64,000 nt of DNA from Areca catechu (GCA_021397845.1 JAHSVC010000065.1:2232001-2296000), one strand, 5' to 3'. Numbered from the stretch's first letter, positions 21,407-33,099 are shown. Numbers and translations: made by a program. The notes: a model not told the origin generated them from the sequence alone.

Positions 21407-23093
21407 ATGGCAGCCCCAATAGGAATGGGTATTGTTGAAGGTCAAGCTTCTAATTGTCCCCCACTTTTTAATGGCATAAATTACACATACTGGAAGACAC
21501 GCATGCGCATATTTATTCAAGCTCTTGACTATAATTTATGGAGGACAATTGTAAAAGGTCCTCATCAGCCTATAATGTTGTTTAATGGCATTCTCACTCC
21601 AAAGATGGAAGATGATTGGGATGAGAATGACATTAAGCAAATCGAGCTTAATGCTAAGGCTATGAACCTTTTATTTTGTTCTCTTGATCCAAGTGAATTT
21701 AATAGAATATCTAATTGTCTCTCTGCCAAGGAGATTTGGGATACACTTGAGGTTATCCATGAGGGTACACACCAAGTAAAAACCACCAAGGTCAACATGC
21801 TTATTCACACATATGAAATGTTTAAAATGGAACCTACTGAGTCTATTAGTGAGATGTACACTAGGTTCACAAATATTGTGAATGGCATGAGAAGCCTAGG
21901 AAAAATTATTTCTAACGGTGAACTTGTGAATAAACTTCTCAAGTCTCTACCAGCTTCGTGAGATGCAAAAGTCACAGCTATTGAAGAAGCTAAGGATGTC
22001 AACACTCTCCCACTGGAACAACTATTAGGTTCTTTAATGACCTATGAGCTTTCCCTCAAACAAAAGAATGGAGAGGTCGACAAAAAGAAGAAGGCAATTG
22101 TATTCAAATCTACTGCTAGAGAGGACTCAAGCAAAGACTCCGAAGAAGATGATGAAGAAGATGAGACGACTCTGTTAGCAAGAAAATTCAGAAGGTTCAT
22201 GAGGAAGAAAAAGTTTAACTACAAAAAGAAACCTCTGAAAGTGAGCCGAGTAAAGAAAAGGAGAAGGAGCAGCCTACGTGTTTTGAGTGCAAAAAACCCG
22301 GGCATTTCAAGGTAGACTGCCCCTTATTAAAGAAAAGAATAAGAAAGCTGCAAAAGAAAGCCATGATGGCAACCTGGAGTGAATGTGAAGACTCCAGTTC
22401 TGAGGAAGAACAGCAGGAGGTAGCAAACTTCTGTCTGATGGCCGATCATGATGAGGTATGTTCCGAAACCGAAAATGAATTTACTTTTGATGAGCTTCAT
22501 GAAGTTTTTGATGAATTAGTCATAGAATTTCAAAAGTTAAAATCAAAACATAAAGATTTAAAGAAGCAAAATTTGGATCTAGCTAAAATAAATAACAAGC
22601 TTTCAAATGAAAATGAATGCCTTCTTATTCAAAATAAAAAATTAAATGATAAGATTATGGTACTTGAAAAAAAAAAGGATGTCTTTAAAATGAAAAGTGA
22701 CTTATTTTCAAATGAAAATTTGTCAAAACAAAGCAAAGAAATTTTAAATGAAAACAAAAGATATAAAGAAGAAATTAAAAAACTAAAGTCTTTTGTAGAA
22801 AAATTTACTTACAGTTCTGAAAAATTGAATTTACTCTTAAATAACCAAAGAGCAGTATTTGATAAAGTAGGTTTAGGATTCAGAACTCATAAGAAACAAA
22901 AACTCTTTAAAAACTTCTTTGTGCCTGCATCTTCATCCATTACTTGCTATACTTGTGGTATCAAATGACACAAATCTTATATGTGCAACAAAAGAAAGTT
23001 AAATAACACTAAGAAAGTTTGGGTTTCGAAAGGAACCAATGCCACTAACCAAAAAGGACCCAAGATGGCTTGGGTACCTAAAGTCTCTACTTG
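21407..23093 (+). pseudogene. gag: SIRE gag with zinc knuckles and long coiled coil
   Basis: ATG 21407 opens MAAPIGMGIVEGQASN, followed by the copia capsid domain (FNGINYTYWKTRMRIFIQALDYNLW; UBN2-type). TGA at 21960-21962 replaces the tryptophan expected after SLPAS. A frameshift near 22240 precedes the knuckle CFECKKPGHFKVDC (22279-22320). Beyond it lies an acidic stretch and a Lys/Glu/Asn-rich region that is strongly coiled-coil in pattern (about 22480-22850). A second knuckle, CYTCGIK-stop-HKSYMC, is broken by TGA at 22966-22968. The long gag extension with coiled coil is characteristic of SIRE/Maximus. Two stops and one shift disable it. Confidence 0.9.
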
Positions 23094-23100
23094 ATCTTTA

Positions 23101-24400
23101 TTGCAGGTATGCCTTGCAACCAATAAGAAAAGGATGTGGTACCTTGATAGCGGTTGCTCAAGGTATATGACAGGAGATGTGGAGCAGTTCTCATTACTCA
23201 TATATCAAAATGGTGGCAATGTAACTTTTGGTGATAATGGAAAGGGCAAAATTATTGGTATTGGTAAAGTCCATATCACCCCTACCTCTTATATTGATAA
23301 TGTATTATATGTTGATGGTTTAAAACATAACTTGCTTAGCATTAGTCAGTTTTGTAACAAAAACTTTAAAGTTGTTTTTGAATTTTCTTTGTGCATTATT
23401 TCTAGTCTAGATGATAATGGCATTAAGTTCATTGGTCATGGCATGGCAATATTTATATAGTTGATCTTGATGATCTCCCTATTCAAAAAGGTCAATGCCT
23501 AGTGGCAATGGAAGCTAAGATCGATGAAACTAGCTGGCTTTGGCATCGTAGACTAGGACATGCAAGCATGCATTTAATTTTAAAACTTAGCAAAAAGAAC
23601 TTGGTAAAGGATTTGCCTAAACTCAATTTTGAAAAAGATAAGATTTGCAGTGCATGTCAACTTGGAAAACAAACAAAATCCTCTTTCAAACCAAAAGGAG
23701 TAATATCTATATCTAGACCTTTGGAATTGCTTCACATGGACCTCTTTGGGCCAACTAGAACATCTAGTTTAGGAGGTAAGAAGTATGGTCTAGTCATTGT
23801 AGATGATTTCTCATAATTTACATGGGTCATGTTTTTAGCACATAAAGATGAAATTTTTCTGAATTCATTAGATTTCATAAAAGAGTTTTGAATGAAAAAG
23901 GTGTTTCAATAGTATCTTTGAGAAGTGATCATGGAACCGAATTTGAAAATGCTGATTTTGATAAATTTTGTATTGAAAATAGAATTCATCATAATTTTTC
24001 TGTACCTAGGATACCTCAAAAAAATGGGGTAGTAGAAAGAAAAAATAGAATTCTTGAAGAAATGGCATGCACCATGCTTTGTGAAAATGATTTACCTAGA
24101 TATTTTTGGGAGGAAGCCATAAATATTGCATGCTATATTTTAAATTGAGTTTTAATACGACCGATTTTAAAGAAAACACCTTATGAGCTTTGGAAGGGTA
24201 GAAAATCCTCAATTCGTTATTTTCATGTTTTTGGATGCCGTTGTTTCATCTTAAATAATGGTAAAGATAATTTAAGTAAATTTGATGCCAAATCAGATGA
24301 GGGAATCTTTTTAGGCTACTCCACATCTAGTAAGGCATACAGGGTCTTCAACAGAAGAACACTTGTTGTTGAAGAATCCATACATGTGGTATTTGATGAA
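23101..24400 (+). pseudogene. pol: SIRE protease and integrase
   Basis: The protease motif is MWYLDSGCSRYMTGD (about 23131-23175). A frameshift near 23440 is followed by the pre-integrase zinc domain (LWHRRLGHASMHLILKLSK, CSACQLGKQTKSSF; about 23528-23690). Integrase core blocks are LHMDLFGPTRTSSLGGKKY (first catalytic D, about 23737), LRSDHGTEFENADF (second D, about 23926) and KNGVVERKNRILEEMA (E, about 24040). A stop at 23814-23816 and shifts near 23850 separate the blocks, and TGA at 24146-24148 ends another piece. The C-terminal FGCRCFILNNGKDNL block continues to about 24350. Confidence 0.9.
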
Positions 24401-24748
24401 ACTAACCAAAAATCTTCAAGAAAAGAAGATGTACTTTCTGATAAAACAGGTAGCAAGAAAACTGAAGAAATAAACAATAATGAAGGGCTTACCAAGGAAC
24501 AGAATGATGATCAAAACACTGAAGGAGATCAAGGACAAGGTGATGAAAATTCAACAACTATTGATCCATTACCAAAAGAATGGAGGTATGCTCATGGACA
24601 CCCAAAAGAACTAATTATCGGTGATCCATCTAAAGGTGTAAGTACTCGATCATCCCTTAGAAATATCTGTGATTACTTAGCTTTTGTGTCTCAAACTGAA
24701 CCTAAAACTATTGAGGAAGCTGAATGTGATACTAATTGAATAAATGCT
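24401..24748 (+). pseudogene. pol: SIRE pol linker between integrase and RT
   Basis: This acidic, Asn/Glu/Lys-rich linker (SSRKEDVLSDKTGSKKTEEINNNEG) ends with PLPKEWRYAHGHPKELIIGDPSKGV, the block that usually precedes copia RT. TGA at 24737-24739 interrupts an otherwise open frame just before RT. Confidence 0.82.
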
Positions 24749-26211
24749 ATGCAAGATGAACTTAATCAATTTAAAAGGAACAATGTTTGGACTTTAGTAG
24801 ATAGGCCTTCAAACATTTCAATTATTGGTACAAAATGGATTTTTCGAAATAAACTTGATGAAAATGGAGTAGTAACTAGAAATAAGACTAGACTAGTTGC
24901 CAAAGGATACAATCAGGAGGAAGGAATAGATTTTGATGAAATCTTTGCTCCTGTGGCTAGACTTGAGGCAATTAGGCTATTATTGGCTTTTGCTTGCTTC
25001 ATGAATTTTAAACTATATCAAATGGATGTTAAAAGTGCCTTTTTAAATGGTTTAATTGAAGAAGAAGTTTATGTTGAACAACCCCCTGGTTTTGAAAATT
25101 CTGAATTTCCAAATCATGTTTACAAACTTCATAAAGCTTTATATGGTTTGAAACAAGCTCCAAGAGCTTGGTATGATCGTTTAAGCTCCTTTTTGCTCAA
25201 AAATGATTTTACTAGAGGTAATGTAGATAAAACTTTATTTTTAAAGAAAAAGAATGATGATCTCTTAGTAGTACAAATCTATGTAGATGATATAATATTT
25301 GGTGCTACTAATGAATCTCTTTATCAAGATTTTGCAAAGTTAATGCAGGGTGAGTTCGAGATGAGCATGATGGGAGAACTGAATTTTTTCCTCGGACTCC
25401 AAATAAAGCAAACCAAAGAGGGGATCTTCATCAACCAAACGAAATACACAAAAGAAATACTCAAGAAGTTTGGGATGGAGAACACTAAGCCTTTAGGTAC
25501 CCCTATGAGCTCTACTTGTAGACTCGACAAGGATGAATCAGGTAAATCTATAGACCAAAAATTATATCATGGCATGATCGATTCATTGTTATATCTTACT
25601 ACCAGTAAGCCATCTGTATGTGTGCTAGATATCAGTCTAATCCTAAAGAGTCTCATCTTTTGGCTGTTAAACGTATACTTAGATATCTATCTGGTTCAAT
25701 TGAAATTGATTTATGGTACTCTAGAGATTCTTCATTTGAATTGATTGCTTATTCTGATGCTGACTTTGCTGGGTGTAAACTTGATCGTAAAAGTACTAGT
25801 GGAACCTGTCAGTTTCTTGGAGTAAATTTGATCTCTTGGAGTAGCAAGAAGCAGAACTCAGTAGCTTTATCTACGACGGAAGCCGAATATATAGCAGCTG
25901 GAAGCTGTTGTGCTCAAATCCTCTGGATCAAATAACAACTCGAAGATTTTGGCATTAAACTAACTAAGACACCCATAAGATGTGACAATACTAGTGCAAT
26001 CAACCAATCTAAAAATCCTGTGCAACATTCAAGAAGTAAACACATTGAAATAAGAAATTATTTCATAAGAGATCATGTACAAAACTCTATTGTTATTCTT
26101 GATTTTGTACGTACTGATGATCAGTTAGCAGATGTGTTTACCAAGCCTTTGAGTGAGGATAGGTTCTGTCTGATTAGAAGAGAGTTAGGTGTCATTGATC
26201 CATTCTCCTAG
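24749..26211 (+). pseudogene. pol: SIRE reverse transcriptase and RNase H
   Basis: RT on 24749-25600 is nearly intact: WTLVDRPSNISIIGTKWIFRN, FDEIFAPVARLEAIRLLLAFA, YQMDVKSAFLNGLIEEEVYVEQPPGF, YGLKQAPRAWYDRL and the catalytic IYVDDIIFGATN box (about 25280-25315). The NFFLGLQIKQTKEGIFINQTKY block follows. A frameshift near 25610 leads to RNase H in another frame: YSDADFAGCKLDRKSTSG, STTEAEYIAAGSC and IRCDNTSAINQSKNPV. The stop at 25933-25935 interrupts the enzyme. The frame ends in DQLADVFTKPL and TAG at 26209-26211. The main catalytic residues are present. Confidence 0.93.
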
Positions 26212-27170
26212 AACTCTCTTAGTTTTAATTATACCTAAATCCTAGAGCTCAAAACCACTTCCTAAAAGTCCCAAAAATCTGATGGAATTATTTTCTATTT
26301 TTTCTAAAATTTTTTGAATTTTATCAAATTTCTTGGCCAAGTGTCGACACTTGGAAATTGTCAAGTGTCGACACCTGACCAAGTGTCGACACTTGACACA
26401 TTCTAAGTGTCGACACTTGCGAAACAGAAACAGTTTTTAAAAAGGTCGACCGAGGGTTTTTGTAATTTTCTTCCCCCACTGATTTCTTGCAACAGTGGTC
26501 CCCTCTATCCAAATCCATCCTTTTACCCTTTAATCCATCACAAATCAGGTATTTCCCCCTTCCATTTTTATTTTATTTTTCTCTTTTTTGGTTTTAATTT
26601 TGACGTTTTCGAACCGTACAACCGTGAATAGGGTTTTTCGAGTGTTTTTCAAGAATCTAACCGGATTTTTACATGTTTTAGTGGATTTCTAAAATTTCAT
26701 TTGAGGGAATAGTGATTTAAACGTATTTTTCTCGGATTTCCCTCGTCTTTTGGTCGTTTTCACACTTATTTCACCCACTTTTCGTAAAAAACACTATTTT
26801 ATTGATTTTGGCCGAAATAATTTAAGTTTTCATTTAAATTAAACATAATAAATCCATTTATTGTTGATTTAGAAAGGTTTTTCATGATATATTTGCGACA
26901 TTTTTACCTATTTGCTAAAATCCTGTGTTTAGACCCAAATTCCATGGGTTTTGATTTTTAGGCCTTACAAAAATTATTTTCCAAAGATTCAAATGTGTTT
27001 TAACGAACAAAAATATTTTCTATAAATATATGTTCGGAATATTGTCATTTAATCAAAGTATAAGTTGTAAAAATCTCACTTTAAACTAATTGACAATTTT
27101 TCAAACGTTGTTTGAGGTATTTTACAACCCAAAATTGGTTTAATACTGGTTTTCAAAACCTATCTAAGAA
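26212..27170 (+). other. Non-coding spacer between SIRE pol and the third ORF
   Basis: About 960 bp without a coding frame. It includes four TGTCGACA palindromes (26337-26420) like those of the LTR and is otherwise AT-rich. The spacer is a normal place for the promoter or splice acceptor of a downstream ORF. Confidence 0.7.
26337..26420 (+). promoter_or_regulatory. Internal cluster of four TGTCGACA palindromes
   Basis: The first, 26337-26354, is a perfect 18-bp palindrome (CCAAGTGTCGACACTTGG). Centres are at 26345, 26369, 26387 and 26411. They are the same motif as the LTR array but sit inside the element, between pol and the third ORF. Confidence 0.8.
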
Positions 27171-28824
27171 ATGAAACTCTCCTTATCTCAGCCTGTAGCC
27201 AGTCCCTTAGTTCTAAACCTATCTTCCTTCTTCCCTGGTCAGCTTGCTGTAATGGGTCCCAGGAAGAGACTTGCAGTTAGGGAGAGGCCCAGTCATGGTG
27301 TTGAGAGGAGGTCGAAGGCCAGATTTGATACAGCACAGCCTAGCAGTTCAGCCACACCGAGTTCCCCCCTGCAGAGAGGATGGCAGGGAAGTTAGTAGCC
27401 TCAGGGAGGAGAGTCGACTTGGAGTGTTTCGATAGGCACCATTTTAGTATTCGACAGGTACTCATTGATGCAGGATTAGTACCATTCTACACTATGCAGG
27501 AGATGTACTATCCTCACATAGCGAGAGAGTTTTATGGTGTATTAGATTGTCGACGACTTCTGTGGACTACTTTAGTTAGGGGTATTCAGATTTCACTGAC
27601 AGATGAGCTTTTGGGCAGAGTATGGGAGATCCCTCGTAGGGGAGTTTGTCTTTTCGGTAGATGATAGAGAGGCTGCGTTTAGGTGCATTCTTGAGAGAGA
27701 GGATGTTCGGGTATATCCGTAGTTACCGCAAACCAGTTGTCATTGGAGATGCACCTATTGCACCACATCACAGCACGCATACTTCTACTGAAGACTGGGA
27801 GATTTGACTTCATCACTGAGAGGGAGTTGATGGTGATGACGAGCCTGATTGAGAGGAGACAGATTGATCTTCCATCCCTGAAGCTTACTCAGATGCATGA
27901 TGCTGCGACACAGCGTTGTCACTATTTACCGTACGGCATGGCACTGACCAGACTATTTAGAGCGTGTGGAGTATCACTGGTGGGGGAGATCCCCAAGGAG
28001 ATACTACACACAGATGTGTACGACGAGAGGTCTTTGCACCGCATGGGATACAGATTAGTTGGAGGTCGATGAGTTTGCAGAGAGTCTGGCCAGGAGCCAG
28101 ATGAGGAGGATAAGATTCGAGCGACAGAGGCTGGACCATCTGAGCCAGCAGCTTTTCCTCCAGTAGATATCCCATCGACATAGGCAGAGCATTTGTCTCC
28201 TGACACTTCAGCTCCTCCGCCACCTTCTACTGGACTATCTTTTGAGGAGCATGCCAGAGAGCAGTTCACAGAGATCAGGGGTGAGATGACTCAGCTACGT
28301 AGCGAGGTTGAGCTTCTTCGAGCACATACTACCTCGGAGTATGCTGAGATTCGCAGATCTATGGAGGAGGGATTCTCTCGCATTGAGGATCTGTTGAGAT
28401 CCCTTTTACCTCCTGCAGCCCCTGCAGTTGTACCATCAGATGATGATGATGATGATGATGGCGGCGATCACCAGAGCGACCATGCTGATTCTGTTGAGGG
28501 TGGTGATCGGGATGACGACCGAGCTACAGAGGTTGTGGGCGGTGACAGTGACAGTGATGGCAGTGCTGATGATTTTGAGGTGGTCAGTCGCGATCCTCCC
28601 ACTACACCAGCTCCTACTACTGCCTTGGCTGATTCCACACCGGACCTTATTACACCAGCTGATCTTCTTTCCCCCCTTCCACTAGATCATCTAGGATTGT
28701 ACCCGCCTTTGGTCCTTCTGGCCGTACTAGGAGTCGTCGAGCTTTAGCATCTCCTAGGGCATTAGCCACTAGATCTAGGATCTATGCTCCATTCAGTCTT
28801 GAGGTTCCATCTGATGAGGATTAG
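27171..28824 (+). pseudogene. SIRE third ORF (accessory, downstream of pol), degenerate
   Basis: ATG 27171 is a possible start, with a short Ser/Pro-rich N-terminus. The main region (27380-28075) carries FDRHHFSIRQVLIDAGLVPFY, PHIAREFYGVLDCRRLLW and SLTDELLGRVWEIPRRGVCLF, resembling the putative plant transposon protein family seen beside many SIRE elements. It continues with ITARILLLKTGRFDFITERELMVM and YLPYGMALTRLFRACGVSLV. The C-terminal part (28193-28660) has a coiled coil (REQFTEIRGEMTQLRSEVELL) and an acidic run of seven aspartates. Frameshifts near 27390, 27655, 27725 and 28060 break it, and the C-terminal frame is uncertain near a C-run at 28671. Its role is unknown; in SIRE1 the matching position is called envelope-like. 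Confidence 0.72.
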
Positions 28825-29424
28825 CCTCATAGATGTCTGTTATAGCTCATATGTTGTATGTCTGATATTTATATGACTGATGATATCTATATGTTTCAGC
28901 TCTTGCTGATGGCTCAGCAAATTTTGTACTGAAAACTTATCTATTATATATATTTCAGTTTAGTGCTCTTTATTTGTGTTTGAATGGTTCAATTTACTAT
29001 TTTTTGGCTCTGATACTCTTTTATCTTGGTATATTTTTTAGCTCTGATACTCTTTTATATTGGTATAATTTTGGCTCTAACTTCTATCTTATTTGATTCT
29101 CTACCATCTTTTTATCTCCATGCTCATTGTGAGGGGGAGGTTATTCCCCTTTCTAATGATTGACAAAAAGGGAAAGAAATTGTATTGATTTTATTGATTA
29201 TATATATGCATAAATTTGTTGAAAAAAAAAAAGTATTGATTGTGGTTTCACCGTGTAAGAATCTTTGAAGTTTACCTTAATAAGAAGTATCTAATTAAGG
29301 GGGAGATTGATTCTTCCTAAATATGAAGTTTTTGCCTCTCTTATGGACTTAAATTCATATTCATAAATTATAATAGTTAAAGTCTGAAATGTATTGCCAT
29401 TTTACTCAAGGTTTTGTTATCATC
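28825..29424 (+). other. Spacer between SIRE ORF3 and the polypurine tract
   Basis: AT-rich with no ORF. A partial tandem repeat of about 36 bp occurs at 29001-29085 (core GCTCTGATACTCTTTTAT). A purine-rich GAGGGGGAGG at about 29131-29140 may be a second polypurine tract. Confidence 0.65.
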
Positions 29425-29438
29425 AAAAAGGGAGAGAT
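29425..29438 (+). other. Polypurine tract of the SIRE element
   Basis: AAAAAGGGAGAGAT immediately precedes the 3' LTR start TGTTGGCTCCACCC at 29439. Confidence 0.85.
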
Positions 29439-30941
29439 TGTTGGCTCCACCCAGTGATTTTGATGAATAACAAAATATTGAGTGCATATTGTATACTAAT
29501 GAGGATTTCAAGTTGTGAGTTTTCAAAAAGAAAGTACCTCAAAATCTCAAAAACTTATGGTTTATGGAACGTAATGGCACAGAGCATTTCTCATGAATCT
29601 GGACATCCTCTTCATTGAAAAAGGGTATCTAAATGTTTAAATATTATGAGTTTATGTTTTCAAGAATTATATTTATGTTTTCGAGGTATTTACACTTGAC
29701 TCTGAGATTTTTCAGTCTCAAGTGTCGACACCTGGACAGTCAAGTGTCGACACTTCAGCATTTGGCACAGACAAAAATCCTTGGCACGCCAAGTGTCGAC
29801 ACCTACAACCAAGTGTCGACACCAAGTGTCGACACTTAGGTCTCCAAGTGTCGACTCAAGGCCTGAGAATTTTAAAAATACAGAACTTTGTAATTTGAGG
29901 ATTTTTGTATCAAGTGTCGACATCTATGCATCAAGTGTCGACACTTGAAAGTTCAAGTGTCGACACCTAGAGATCAAGTGTCGACACTTGACAGCCAAGT
30001 GTCGACACCTGACACCAAGTGTTGACACTTGACAGCCAAGTGTCGACACCTGACACCAAGTGTCGACACTTGCAGCCTGACAGCTCTAACGGATCTATTT
30101 TTCTGGCTTGCAGAACTTGCTTTTCAAGCTCTAAACGGCTATTTCCGAGATTCCAACGGTCACAAACTATTTTTTGGAAGGTTCTTGGTGTATTTAACCT
30201 CCACCAACCTCATTTTAAAGAGAAGGAAGGGTATTGAAGTGCATTCAAGTCTACTCAAAAGACAAAAAGCCAATATTCTCTCAAATACTTCACATCAAAA
30301 GCCTCTTATAGTTTGATTCCTTGAAAAGCCTATAAGCTCATCCTTACTTCATTCCAAAAGAGGCACTTTGAAGGAGATTCCAAGGAAGAGTGAAGACAAA
30401 GCATCTACTTGAGCTTCAAAGATTCCAATATACTCTTGAAGAGAGTTTGTTTTAGTTTTAAATTGTATATCTGTTTTTACATTGTGATTTGACCTTGCTT
30501 TCAAGGGTGTCTTGAAAGAAAGTTATTGTGGTTTATTGGTGAGCCAAAGGGATAAAACTAACTAGGATTAACTTGTGAGCCCGAAGACAAAACAAGTGTT
30601 AAGGTTTGTTGGTAAGCCTAAGTGATAAAACCAACTTAGATTTTGACTTGTGAGCCTTGTGAAAAATAAGTCAACTGTAATCTAGTTTGGATTATAGTGA
30701 AATTTCCAAGGGTGGCTTGGGGAGTGGATGTAAGTGCTAGGTTTGCACCGAACCACTATAAACCTTGTGTTTGTGTGTGATTACTCTCTTCCTCTCTTGC
30801 TCTGTAATTATTGCTACCACTTTAAATATCTTGCATTGAATTCATCATTATTCACAAGCACCACTAGTCCCTCTCATTATTGTCTTAAATTTTTAAAAGA
30901 CCCAATTCATCCCCCCTCTTGGGCTCCATTTCTGGGCAACA
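29439..30941 (+). repeat. 3' LTR of the SIRE element (1503 bp)
   Basis: It is 43 bp longer than the 5' LTR, close to two extra 21-bp palindrome units (fourteen palindromes between about 29719 and 30070). It ends TTCTGGGCAACA, followed by the CCTCC duplication. Confidence 0.94.
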
Positions 30942-30946
30942 CCTCC

Positions 30947-31570
30947 CCCAGCGGTTATGATGGAGAGTCAAATCTCTCCCATAATTGGCAATCGTGGGTT
31001 GTCGTCGAACGGTTCTGGCCAGTCCGGAGGCGTTGCAGCTGGAGTTGCGCGCCGTGATTGTGTCCCGGAGTTAGTCGATAGTAACTGTTGGTAACCGTTG
31101 CTCATCGTGCTTGTAGAGATTTGAGATAGATCGTGGATCTGTCTTCAGACTTCCCTTTTTAGAGAGATTCTCATAATCAAATCGGGAATGTCTCCATCCT
31201 CGTATCCTCCCGAGACAGATCGGAGATCCTGTCTTCGACATAGATTGAGGACCCGATCTTTGTCGTGTGCCGGAGACCGTGTCTTGTCATGACCCGAAGA
31301 CCGTGTCTTCGGGAGTTGGTGGGAGTCATTCCTCAGATTAGGCTGAGGGTCGGTCTTCGGGGGCCGATGGACTCTGTCTTCGAAGAAGGCCGAAGACGTA
31401 ATCCGAAGGCCTGGCCTTCAGATGCTGTAGGTCTGTGAGGAGCTTCGGCTTGCCCGTAGGTTGTTTGGTTTTTCCCGAACACTTGGGTCCGAAGTTGGCG
31501 GTTCAGAAAAAATGTCTTCGATCGGTCCGAACCGGTGGCCGGCTCGTGCTTGGACCAACATATCCCAACA
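30947..31570 (-). repeat. 5' LTR of Tat element 1, 5' portion
   Basis: This is the other half of the LTR, ending on the plus strand in ATATCCCAACA at 31570 and followed by the GTACC target duplication at 31571-31575. It contains several GAAGAC/GTCTTCG-rich imperfect repeats (about 31180-31420). Confidence 0.86.
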
Positions 31571-31800
31571 GTACCTATATAACAAATATTTTCTTCTACT
31601 TTAAAGTAGCAGGTAGTGTTATAATTTGAGATGCTGTGATAACCTTTGGACTCATATGAAGTGCTTCAATTCCTTGTTATAGAACGGGGGCTTCTATTGA
31701 ATGCATAGCTTGCATGGCTATGAAATTTATAATGCTTTTGGTGTTTTCCCATATATGGTGAAAGTATGGGTGTATAATTGTTTGGTTCTTGATACACGTA

Positions 31801-32216
31801 GGTTTTGTTTGGGTATCGGAAGATCTAATTAGCTCATAAGATCTTCAAGGGGGGCATTCTTATTGGAAGTCGTGGTGAAAATGGGATCTTTACGAGTGGT
31901 CAGGGAGAGATTGGTCTAATTAGCTCATAAGATCTTCAAGGGGGGCATTCTTATTGGAAGTCGTGGTGAAAATGGGATCTTTACGAGTGGTCAGGGAGAG
32001 ATTGGTGAGTTGGAGGAGCAACTAATATTTAAATTTTAAGGATAACGTAAGTCACATCTGAGAAGCGATTTCTCATTTTTGAAAAATAGGATCGGTTGCC
32101 AATGCTGTCTACCTCCTATCTATTTCTGCCACTTGGTTCTGATGGTTTTCTCAAAGAGAGGCCTTGTTGAAGGATCTTATTAGACCGATAAGATCTTCTG
32201 ACATCCAAACTGGACC
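31801..32216. mobile_element. Candidate MITE with terminal inverted repeats
   Basis: The left end (GTTTGGGTATCGGAAGATCT, then AATTAGCTCATAAGATCTTC) is an imperfect inverted copy of the right end (about 32168-32212). The outer edges read GGTTTTGTTTGG and, reversed, GGTCCAGTTTGG. It has no coding capacity and is about 0.4 kb, as expected for a MITE. A target duplication cannot be fixed, so superfamily and exact ends are uncertain. Confidence 0.6.
31824..32005 (+). repeat. Perfect 91-bp tandem duplication
   Basis: 31824-31914 and 31915-32005 are identical on inspection. The duplication lies inside the MITE candidate and includes one copy of its left inverted-repeat inner part, so it arose after the element inserted, and recently. 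Confidence 0.92.
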
Positions 32217-33099
32217 ATTCATATAACAATTTACTAGATACAAATGGGCTTAAATAGAGTTGCCGTATTTTGTATTTGAGCATAATTTATTTCAAGAGTG
32301 TTAGCCACCCATTTAAGGTGCACGAGAAGTTAACAATTTTATTCAAAGGACTGCTTTGGTTGATCTGTGAAGTCCCTTTTTGACAGGGATGCTAAGTAGT
32401 ATAGGCTGTGCTTAGGGAAGGTACTTGATCTTGGCCTTGCATCGTAACAGCATCATCGACCTAGCATAGCACAGGTGCCTATGCATTAAATTGGCTCACA
32501 TTTTTTCTGTGTAATATTGGGTTGAAAATTGGACCTAACTCTAATTAATTGGAAGCTCTGGTTGAAGTTCATGGACTTGAGTTCGGAGGTCAAACCTAGA
32601 TTTTATTTCAAGCTTAGGCTTACGTTTATGAGCTAGGGATGCCCACTAAAAATCATAATTGCCATTGCATGATTGCCCTAGCTTTGAGAAATTCTTTGAG
32701 TGCCAGCTTGGGCAGCAAGTTTAATTAAGGGTGTTTGCTTGAAATGGACAACTAACAAATTTTCTGTGGTTTCTTTGTCTTGAAATGTTTATGAAAATGA
32801 TCTGTAGAGCTAACAGGGTTTTGCTAAACTGGTAGTTTAACTACTACACTGAGATGATCATCGTTTGCAAGTATATTTAGGGTGACTTTCCTTTGTATTG
32901 TCTAAAGGAAGTGTGCTTGTAGATTGAGAATATAGATCTGTTAATTTTGTTAGTATATTTACAAAATTTTTGGCATCATTTTCATGAAAGGTTTAAATGC
33001 CAATATCTAGCACTATCTGTTGGTACCTAAGCCAAGGTTATAGTCTTATTGGTGGATTATCAATGCAGTGATCATATAATGCGGTTATGAGAACCTACC

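Larger units (their letters stand above)
19891..30941 (+). mobile_element. SIRE/Maximus-type Ty1-copia element, 11.05 kb, with a third ORF
   Basis: LTRs of 1460 and 1503 bp bracket a tRNA-Met-type primer site, gag with a long coiled coil, pol (PR-INT-RT-RH), a spacer, a third ORF and a polypurine tract. CCTCC flanks it at 19886-19890 and 30942-30946. The long gag, the LDSGCSRYMTGD protease, the IYVDDIIFGATN RT box and the downstream ORF are hallmarks of the SIRE/Maximus lineage. The first 215 bases of the two LTRs differ at 12 sites by eye, so it is older than copia copy 1. Confidence 0.95.
17372..31570 (-). mobile_element. Tat-type Ty3/gypsy element 1, internally deleted, carrying a nested SIRE element
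   Basis: On the minus strand it reads 5' LTR (31570 down to 19620, split by SIRE at 19891-30941), primer site, gag, protease, then a deletion joining protease directly to the last 257 bp of the 3' LTR (17628 down to 17372). GTACC at 17367-17371 and 31571-31575 is the target duplication; the left LTR terminus has TA for TG. RT, RNase H, integrase and most of the 3' LTR are missing. Gag and protease wording fits the Tat lineage. Confidence 0.92.

Noticed and set aside
28428..28685. ORF with a run of methionines
   Set aside because: It is a shifted reading of the GATGAT repeat encoding aspartates in the SIRE third ORF.
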